Assembly: GCA_021186555.1 (NCBI GenBank)
Contig: JAJKFL010000003.1
Coordinates: 26,369,908-26,433,907 of the forward strand
Direction of reading: 5' to 3'
DNA from: Reticulitermes speratus
Taxonomy: Eukaryota; Arthropoda; Insecta; Blattodea; Rhinotermitidae
DNA: 64,000 nt
Part shown: piece by piece, positions 39,501 to 49,800 of the stretch
Position numbering within the stretch: position 1 is the first letter of the stretch
How the letters are laid out: each line of letters opens with the position of its first letter
Program-made: the position numbers and the translations under genes
Notes under the pieces: model-generated
Seen by the model: only the letters and a program-made list of their open reading frames with translations
The model's database searches: none
What the model was told of the DNA's origin: nothing

Positions 39501-42500
39501 TTCCACGAAGAATGGTTCCATCAATTGGGATATTCGACGCCCTTGCCTGCTGGTACCACGAGAAGAGTACTCTTTCCAACTCGGCGAATGTCAACTCCCT
39601 ACCTATTTTCCTCTTCTTACTGGCGTTACCACATTTTTCTGCCTGCTCTCGGATTTCGTCCTTTGCGAATATGGAGTTTAGTGTGCTTGGAGCCAACCCA
39701 AGGCGTTTGGCAATGTCGACACGTTTCTCTCCAGGATTCTTCTCCACCTCTTCTACTATTTTCAATCTACAGTGCAGAGTTCTCACTTGCTTTTTAGGTT
39801 GGGACATGGTCCACGGATTTCAAAATAAATAGCAGGAATAAAATATAATGAAGTAATAAAAACAGGAATGAATTAATAACAGAAATAAAGTATTATAGGA
39901 AAAGGATAATAATGGATGGAAATGATTAAACCTGGGTAACGTATGAAACTATGAAGCACACCAGAACGCACAGAACCACTTGCAATGAAGTAAAGCTCCA
40001 CAACAGAGTTGCCAAGTCTTCATCTAGTCCAAAGAAAAGGATGGAGAGCAAATAGTACAGAATGCACTCCATACTTTTTGATGGAGCCAATCCAGGTGGC
40101 ACCAAGAAAGCAATGCACGCACAGCGCACTAAACCATCGCTTCAAATTTTAAAAAGAAACTATCAGTGCGGGAAAATGTTGCGTCAGGACCGTGATTTTT
40201 CAACTATTGGTGCGGGAAAACGACAGTTCGAGGAACAATGGAGGCGGGAAAAAATAGTGTTATTTATATGGGGCTAATTTCGGGACCAAATAAGGCAGAC
40301 GATACATGCGGGCCAACGATGGTAACGGGAACGATGGATAGAGGTTTCACTGTATATCAAATTACATGTTGAGTCTTAACGTTTCTGTGATGAGTGAGCA
40401 ACCTACTTGCAAACACGCTTTTTAAACCTTACCAACACTCTTTTAACCATTGTTAGCTGTCCATTATTTTACCAAAAATGGTATAGCCAAAGAAAATAAA
40501 CTATTAGGGAATGTTGGAGAAAACCAATGTAATCGAAGACCTGATATATGAGAGACTAGTGTAACCGAGGTAGTTACTGTGTTACAACATGGTGAAATGA
40601 TAGGGGTGAAAAAAGATCTGTTATAACTGAGACCAGTACAACCAAAGTTGATTGTAATTCATATCAAACATCCATACCATGAAGCCTACAGCCCTCTACA
40701 GAAGATGTCATAACTACTTCAACATTTAGTTTGAGGGGACCACTGTGAGATGTTGCTAGCCATGCAGGTGAAATTGCTGGATACCACATTTGCCCAGGAG
40801 TAGAACTGCCACATACACACTTCTGCTCTTTACATTAACTCTTTGGTGCTGGAATTAAATGGCTAGTGTGACCTGCAGAAGACTGCAGTGATCAGAATTT
40901 AAAGTGCAGCCTAAGAGCATCCATAATTTGCCATCAGTAATAGTAAACGCTCAGTATTTTGAGCGTCACAATGTGCGTTACAGATCTGTAATTTTTGGCA
41001 CCAAAGGTTAGCGTAACATTTAGCAGTATCTCTTGGCACGAATGGAAATTCTGGAAATAAAATTATGAAATGTAAAGTCATTTAAATGTTCATAGTCGGT
41101 ACTAGAAAAACAAAGTGTAAATTCTAGGAACATATAAACTTGAAGAAATGAAAAATCCATTAGAATTTAAGATTGTTCTTTTGGGCATTTCACCCAGACC
41201 TTAAGAGAAAATGCACAATATCATGTGAAATTAAAAAAGCAGGATGTAAAATACTGGTTTCACTGTAGATAGGAAGCCTGACATTAATATTTACAATTTT
41301 TCATAAGTAAAGGGGTATGGCTTACTTGAGCTGGTTGTATGGCATGCTGACCAAAATAATTACACATCCCTGTTTTGGAATAGATTCCTGTTTGAAGTAT
41401 GGTCCAGTCTAATTTTGAAAGAAAATTTGATCTTATAGTATTGTGTGTGTTTGATTTTAGGGCTGCATCATTGATTGGAAAAAGGGCAAGAATGTCACTG
41501 TAAAGACAATTAAGAAGAAGCAGAAGCATAAGTCAAGAGGATCTGTTCGAACTGTTACAAAAACTGTTCAGAATGACTCCTTCTTCAATTTTTTCTCGCC
41601 TCCACCTAGTAAGTATTTTCACGGTACACTGCATGCCATATATCTCCATGCCAGAGTAATGTTACAGAAAAGGCAGAATTTTGTAGGAAGGCATGGTTAT
41701 AAAAGTTTGGGTTAAAGACTGTTTATTCATCTGATGGGTCAAGTAATTACCGTATATTCTCGAATCTAATCCGCACTTTTTTTACAGTTTTAGAGGGCTA
41801 AAAAATCAGATGCGGATTAGATTCGCGTGCGGATTAGATTCGAGGTCTAGAGCTGGATTTTGGAAAAATGATTGAGCTGCTGTACAATATAACAATAACG
41901 TAATTAACGTAATTAATAAACAACGTAAGAACAATACAATACAATAATCTATTATTTTATGATTTATTATTATAATTTATTATTCATCAGACTCGCCGTC
42001 ATCACTCATAATTCGAGGAATGTTCAAAGATCTGGCCTTCTTTATCGCCTCCTCGCGAGTAGATCATAACTCACAAACAGTCCAGTCTTGCGTCTCTCTT
42101 GAAAAAACGTGAAGACTGCATCATCAATTTCAGGAAATCGTCCTTTCTTGGGTCCAGTGAATTTTCTTCGTGACGCCTCACACCCGCTGATCGCTGCCTT
42201 GTGTTTCCGCCATAGTCGAACGTTGCTTTCATCAACTCCAAAAATTGCAGCGGCTTTGCGGTTTCCATTCTCCTCTGCGCACCGAATAACTTCACGTTTG
42301 AACTTTGCCGTATATGAGAGTCGTTTAGATTTCAGGTGTCCCTCTTCCATAACTACGGTACACGACAAATTGGAACAAGCACCTCCCACGTTTCAACAAC
42401 TAAAGATCAGCTGGCTTCAGACGAGATTGCGCACGTCTGTTGAGAAAGACCCCGCCTCTATCGGTATGACTCATCGGCCACAGGCGTAGCGTCGGATTTT

Positions 42501-43861
42501 AACGCATTGGTAACATCCAATATTATTCAATCAGTCGCCCCGTGGGCAAGGGGTGGTTGAAGGAAAGGTGCGGATTAGAATCGCGAACTAACTTTTTTTC
42601 GTTTAAGAAGTCGCCAAAAACTGGGTGCGGTTTAGATTCGAGAATATACGGTATTCAAGGAAAACTATTCCCTGAAATCATCAAACACTCAATGTCAGAT
42701 TGTACTTAATCTGGCTAATTGTAACAGTAAATACCTGTGAAAAGGCTAAATACGATGTTATGCACAATTAACGTGTACTTAGCTGTGTCTCAGTTAAACT
42801 GTCTGATGTCCTCAAACCAATTAGAAGAAAGAAGTGTTCATGTGCTGGTGCAGTAGCACACATTCAGGCTTATCTCCAAGGCCCGTAGATATTTTGTACA
42901 TGCTGCAGATGTTTGAAGCATATTGGATCACACCAGCAGCTCCAGATATTGCACTGACCTACTTGCAGTTTGTGGTGCATCTGACAGTACATTCTTTGTA
43001 GCCATCAGATTCAGACAGAATTAATCATGTCGATCCATGACACATTCTTTGTTTAAATAAATTTTATTTATGTGGGCCAAATTTAGAAAGAAGAAGTGAG
43101 CAAAGTGACATGTCAGAAAGGAATAGTTAAGGCAACTATTGGTGAAGTGAGTAATTTTTAATAAATTAACTTTTTACCTTCATAATTATTTTTGTAATCA
43201 CAAACCCATGAAAATGATACCTGAGAACTCACGTGATACTACTGAGTCCTTAGTGGGACTTTGCCATTGAGTCCGTTATCCTAAAAAGAATAATAAGAAT
43301 GGGTACAATATCAAAACACAGTGTCAATTTTCAGCCTGTGTGGCATTCCACAGCATGTTCAAATGTAGATACCAAGAGCAGCATGTTTTTTTATGAGACT
43401 GGCCAGTTTTTTTTGGGGGGGGGGGGGGGGGGGCAGGGGGCATTTACATAACAGAATCAGTTTAATGCCATATTAATCCCCTTGAAGATTTTCTCTTAGT
43501 GACATTTTGCCTGCCCATGCAGCTACATTTAAAAGGCTTCAGGGCCCATCTGTTGCAGTATGGTTTAAGAACATACCTGAATTTCAGACCTTTTTGCTGT
43601 TTGTCTATGAATGAAGTACATTTTTAGGTGCATTTGCAAAATTTCAAAAAGCAACACGAGTTTTTGCAAATGCTCCTAAAAATGTACTTCATTCATAGAC
43701 AAACAGCAAAAAGGTCTGAAATTCAGGTATGTTCTTAAACCATACTGCAACAGATGGGCCCTGAAGCATTTTAAATGTAGCTGCATGGGCAGGCAAAATG
43801 TTACTAAGAGAAAATCTTCAAGGGATTAATATGGCATTAAACTGATTCTGTTATGTAAATG

Positions 43862-43892
<31 letters not shown>

Positions 43893-46800
43893 AAAAACTG
43901 GCCAGCCTCAAATATTTAGATGTTTAAAAATGTACTTGGATCTTCATATTCACTGGTTGGGAATCTGGGCAGCAACAGAATTTTTTTTAATGCATTGTAA
44001 TGACTGCAAACAATTATTTTGCAAAATATGTTTAGTGCAGAAAAGTGTTATATTATATATATATATATGCTTGTTTCTGACTAAACTTTGATGGGCATTT
44101 GGTTAACATCTTGGCTGATCAGTGTAATTGTGTTTGCATCTTTCACTTTATTAGTTCCAGAGGATCCTGAAGCAGAAATGGAAGAGGAGACGCATGCACT
44201 ACTGACAAGTGATTTTGAAATTGGCCATTACATCAGAGAGCGAATTGTACCACGTGCTGTTCTATATTTCACAGGTAGGAAACACTCTGGGATGTAGATG
44301 GATTTATTGACTAATTGCATACATTAAGTTGTTTTTGCAGAATCTGCACATTTCTTCACAAACATTTCTTGTTTAACTCTTTGGTGTCGAACATTATATA
44401 TATGTATAAAACACACTGTGTGATGCTCAAAATGATGAACATCATGTAAATTATCTGCTCTTATGCAGCGCCTATTTAAAGTCTGATCTTCTGCAGTTCA
44501 GTACAGGCATTTAATTCTGGTGCCAAAGGTCTAATGTAATTGATTTGAGTTAGTATAGTTGTAATTTATGCTTAGTAAGATTGTAAATTTTTAAATAATT
44601 CTAAGTACTGAATATTTTGACGCACCATGTAGAGTATGACAGTTTTTGTACGGTTCTCAAAAGTTAAAAAAATTGTTACAGATATTTTTCGGCTGTATGA
44701 GTTGAGGTTCTCACACTGATGGCTGTGAAGGTAATTGTCTCTCAGATGTAATGTCTGGTAGATATGTGGCAAGATTTGGGTGCACCTGCTGCCTTCATCT
44801 TCAGGATTCAAGACGATTCTGTAGATCAGGCAGCAGGTTCCTCTGAAGTATCAGTACTTGCTACCAGACAACATGTCACATCCCATAAGACAGTAATATT
44901 AAAAGAAATCTGAAGGTATTTTATGGAATATACTGCGACTCATGTGTATTTACATTGGCGTTTATGTTTAATTATTCATATTTGTGTGCCTAACACATAA
45001 GAATGGATCTGTTCAGAAATATTGAACAGAAGCTTTATCCTTCTCTTCCAGGAGAATATGCCACCAAAGTTCCATGTGGTTTCATACTCCATAATGTGAT
45101 ATCCCAGCCAGTTGTAACTTAAATTTAACTATCCTCACAGTTGTTTGACATAATACATTCTGCATTTCATTACAGTGGTATAAGGTGTGCTTGGATCTTC
45201 ATCATGTGTGTAAGAACAAAGATCTGCTGTTAAGTTCCATTTGGTTTCATATTCCATAATATTATTAAACACTTCTTAACAAACAGTTAAGAAGTGTTTA
45301 TTAATACCGCAATGCACAGTGAACAAAGAGTAAAGTCCATAATATTATATTCCAGCCTGTTGTAACTTAGATTTAACTATCCTCACAATTGTGTGATTTT
45401 TCTTCTTGGACTTCTTGACCCTTGAGGATGGGACCGATATGTAGTCCCAAAACGTCGGCACAGAAGTACCACTCTACACTGCGTAATATCGCAGAAGAAT
45501 ACAGATCTCATCCTCACAGTAGTTTGACATAATACATTCTGTACCTCATTACAGTGGTATAAGGTGTAGTTGAATCTTCATGAGTGTAAGATCAAAGATC
45601 TACTCTTGGGTCATTTTAGAATGGATTATAAGAAGCCTCTGCTATCAGCTAGGATTACAGTGAAATCTTCAAAGCTTTGTTTACCATAAATGGGGTTTAG
45701 GAAAACAGAAGCTGAAAATTACTGATTAACTTTGATAAATCAATAATAAGATGCCAGACCTTGTTTATTTAACAGGAAAAGTAGTGTGACAAAGGATGTG
45801 AATATGTAGTACTGTACAATAGAAATACAAGAGCTCAGCCATAATTTCACAAAGTGCAATGACAAGCAAGAACTGTTTCACATAATGTGAATTTCTAAGT
45901 GCATTGTTTAAAATTTAATAGTCTCATATAAATTTCAATAACACATCCTACATTACCGCATAGTAATCACAAAGTAGAATTAGACTTGCAAAATATGAGG
46001 AACAAATTAATGTCAAATTTACAAACTCTAAATGACAGAGTAGGGTGTGCGTTCAAATCTGAAGAGAATCTGCAGTCACGTGTAGAAGCGAGGGAAGTTT
46101 TAACATGGAAATCCTATATTAAATCATGTCAATGAATAACACTTATTCTCGCTGTGCAGTCCAGTGGTGAAGAGTGTTTTTTACACGTAAAATATAAGAA
46201 ACAATGCAACATACAAACCGAGATGGTTGATGTCTTTATGTAATCTGCTTTGTTTGACATGTCCAAGTGATGAAGAGCCACTCCCTCACCAGTTGAGTCT
46301 GCTTACTAGCACTGTGAATTTGAAAAGAAGCCTCATGTAATCTTTAAGCCATCAACTACAAACCTCCCCAACCATTGGTACAGATTGCTCCTCTTTTGTG
46401 TTATCACTCTCATCTCTGTCCTTGTCTGCCCTTGATGATTGCATATTTCTCCTATGTTCAGCAGATCTGTTGTTATGACATTCCTACCAGGGTGAACAAA
46501 GTCTTCGAATGTGACTGCTGATTTTGTGAGACTTGTCATTATCTTCTTCCATTTGTTCATCAGCCACATTCTTGTTAAACTGGTGGCATGAAAGCCAGCT
46601 TTGTTGAAGCAGTGAGCTCTAGTCAGTTTCTGAACTGTATGCTGCTTCCACACAGTGGAAAGCTTCAGTTCTTGTTTCTTCCAATGCAGTTATAGTTGTC
46701 TGCCCTGTTGTTTTTATGTACTTCGCCTTCACACAGATGATGCTTAAACTTAGAGGCTGAAGCATGCTGGTGCAATTGACAGGAAGGAAAACAATGTTAA

Positions 46801-49800
46801 CATCCCTTAAAAGCAATGTATTTGGTGGATGACGAGCACATTTAACCACAATAGTATTACTTGTGTTTTAGCAGACCCATCCCTGTGCCAGATGCTTTTA
46901 AGACGTTATAAATATTTTTTGTTGTAACCATGCCTTCTATTATATTATGTTATTCATACATGCATGTTATACATTATTATTATTTATTATTATTATACAT
47001 GTATAGCAGTAAGAATATGTTTTCAGAAAAGGTGTAGGCTTTGTAGGCTTCTTGCTGTTATCAGAATTTTAACAAAGCAACAGTATTTGCTTTTGTATTC
47101 CATTGTGGCATGATTCTTACATCATGCATAAGTTTTTGATGGGCTGCATATTGTAGAAGAGTCATGTTTCATGAGCATTAAATACATTTTTTGATTCATA
47201 CCCTTGCAGCAAATCAGGCTGGGATTTCTTCCACTGTTCACAATCTTTAATAATACTACTACCCTTTACACCACACACATACACTTGCAAGTTACACCAC
47301 ATCAGTTTTTTAATCTTTCAAGCCACCCACTTGAGGCTTTAAAACTGTCTTTTGAGCCTTTGAACAACCTCGGTGGCTTTCTTCCCTGACTGGTTGTTAA
47401 TTGGAGTATTTTCCGATCTCATTTGCTGGAACCACTGTGATAGCAAAGTTCATGTTCTTCACTTGATAAAGTCTTCTTATTTTCTTCTATTTGATTGTGC
47501 CTCACAACAGCCTTCTTCAAGTACTGAGGCTTTCTGGAACATCAGTTGCTTAGTAATGACAGAGGCAGTGCAAGAACTTGATAATTTCAGTTCACAACAC
47601 AGTTGGATTCATTCCCATAACCTGAAAATTTTAAGTTTTCTTACGTACAGGAAGCTTCTTTCTTTCCAGTACTACAGAGAATATGTGTACTGTATATACA
47701 TTATACCGTATATTCTCGAATCTAATCCGCATCTGAATCTAATCCGCACTCAGTTTTTGGCGATTTCTTAAACGAAAAAAGTTAGTTCGCGGTTCTAATC
47801 CGCACCTTTCCTTCAACCACCCCTTGCCCACGGGGCGACTGATTGAATAATATTGGATGTTACCAATGCGTTAAAATACGACGCTACGCCTGGGGCCGAT
47901 GAGTCATACCGATACCGTGAGGCGGGGCCTTTCTCAACAGACGTGCGCAATCTTGTCTGAATCCAGCTCGCGCCTTAGTTGTTGAAATGTGGGAGGTGCT
48001 TGTTCCACTTTGTCGTGTACCGTAGTTATGGAAGAGGGACGCCTGAAATCTAAACGACTCTCATATACGGCAAAGTTCAAACGTGAAGTTATTCGGTGCA
48101 CAGAGGAGAATGGAAACGCAAAGCCGCTGCAATTTTTGGAGTTGATGAAAGCAACGTTTGTCTGTGGCGGAAACACAAGGCAGCGATCAGCGGGTGTGAG
48201 GCGTTACGAAGGAAATTCACTGGACCCAAGAAAGGACGATTTCCTGAAATTGATGATGCAGTCTTCATGTTTTTTCAAGAGAGACGCAAGACTGGACTGT
48301 TTGTGAGTTATGATCTACTTCGCGAGGAGGCGATAAAGAAGGCCAGATCTTTGAACATTCCTCGAAGTCGTTTTAAAGCCAGTAAAGGATGGGCCATAAG
48401 GTTCATGCGCCGAATGGGGCTGGCGTTGCGGCGTAGGACGACGATATGCCAAAAGCTCCCAAAAGATTTTGAACAAACGTTGTTGAATTATCAACAATTA
48501 TCATCCAAATATGACATTATATGGGAGGGCGATGTTGAAGATAAAGAGGATAATGACTGGGTGGAGAGCACGGATAACGATTCAGTTATGAGTGATGACG
48601 GCGAGTCTGATGAATAATAAATTATAATAATAAATAATAAAATAATAAATTATTGTATTGTATTGTTCTTACGGCACATACAGCAGCTCTATCATTTTTC
48701 CAAATCCAGCTCTCGACCGCGAATCTAATCCGCATCTGATTTTTTAGCCCTCTAAAACTGTAAAAAGGGTGTGGATTAGATTCGAGAATATACGGTATAT
48801 ACATTTCTCTACAGTATACGTACATTTCTGTACAATGTATTTATTGCTAATGCAATAAAACGGTAAGAGACTTGCATCCATAGTTTTTGGTATGGTTCAT
48901 TCCAATAGGACTGTGGTACTTTTGCTACACAAACACATTAGTTCCTGACTTAGCACTTTCTTTAATTATATCGGCATTATCACAAATTGTATGTACACTA
49001 GTGTGAGTGAGTCTAACATTATGGCATATGTCAACAATTCGTTCACCTTTTTCCAGTCGACTTACTGCGTCTAATTTCTCTTCAGTACCAATTGTCTTTC
49101 ACCGATTTTTCACTCGGCAGCACTAGGTACTGTAAATTTATGTTCCTCACTCATGTTGGTAAGAAAAGCCAATGCTGTTGAAGGGGAAACTAAAGGGGGT
49201 TCGTGATTATATCAGCAGTGTAATCGGTCCATACATGTGGCTGATTGCGTGCAGTGACATCTCTTTTTGCTAGCCTCCTACAGAAGGTAAAGTGCGGCCA
49301 CAGATCATTATGCCAAAATCGTGTTAAACTGATAATTATCGCGTAAATTTGAAAAAGTGTAAATTTTTAAGTTGCATTAAAGCGAAATCGCACAAAAATA
49401 AATTGCATAAAATGAAACTTGGCTGTATAAAACAAAACAGCAAAATTCCTTTAATCCAACGTCCAGTAATTTTGGAAATCCTGGTAATCCAACACGTGGG
49501 TAGAGTAGTCCCAAAACAGGAAGTTTTGCAATTTAACAGAAAACAAGCTTCATCATTGAAACAGGCAGAACTCGGGGACGTATTCAAAAAGGCCTCCAAA
49601 AGTGTCTGTACATCAACTGTTATGGTATCTCCTGACACTTGTCTCCTACTCCATCAACTCCTTCAACTATGAAGACTCAGAAAACACAGAAGAGAACCGT
49701 GATGACCCTGAACTATCAGATGAAGGAGATATCCAAATGGAATATTCCTCTGATTAGTTGTACAACCCAAGTACAGGAGCAGTAACAAATTACCTGTACT

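Larger units (their letters stand above)
33270..40654 (-). mobile_element. Tigger B, decayed, nested in Tigger A and itself interrupted twice
   Basis: The left end TGGTCAACTATGGTCACCCT and the right end (reverse complement CAATCAACTTTGGTTGTACT) pair as diverged inverted repeats with TA at 33268-33269 and 40655-40656. Inner blocks GTTTTAACGGATC and GTTATAACAGATC also match. Minus-strand coding remnants at 33600-34730 include [20 protein letters not shown] and LILDNCATH (second Asp kept) and [13 protein letters not shown]. The N-terminal part continues at 37517-37750 beyond the piggyBac insertion. Confidence 0.75.
31796..41265 (-). mobile_element. Tigger A, decayed, interrupted by nested elements
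   Basis: The left end TAGTGAACCCCCTATTTTAC and the right end (reverse complement CAGTGAAACCAGTATTTTAC) are inverted repeats next to TA at 31794-31795 and 41266-41267. Minus-strand transposase fragments lie between: [20 protein letters not shown] and [12 protein letters not shown] near 32880-32650, and [13 protein letters not shown] at 32340-32300, in Tigger order. The element is split by Tigger B at 33270, so its own sequence is 31796-33269 plus 40655-41265. It fills most of Nap1 intron 5. Confidence 0.78.
45060..45610 (+). repeat. Imperfect direct duplication of about 170 bases, second copy split by an insertion
   Basis: TTCATACTCCATAAT, GTTGTAACTTA.ATTTAACTA, TCCTCACA.TTGT, TTTGACATAATACATTCTG and CATTACAGTGGTATAAGGTG occur in order at 45085-45195 and again at 45340-45560. 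In the second copy a ~117-base segment interrupts the order at ATCCTCACA. An inverted AACACTTCTTAACAAACAGTTAAGAAGTGTT at 45266-45300 lies between the copies. Confidence 0.75.
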
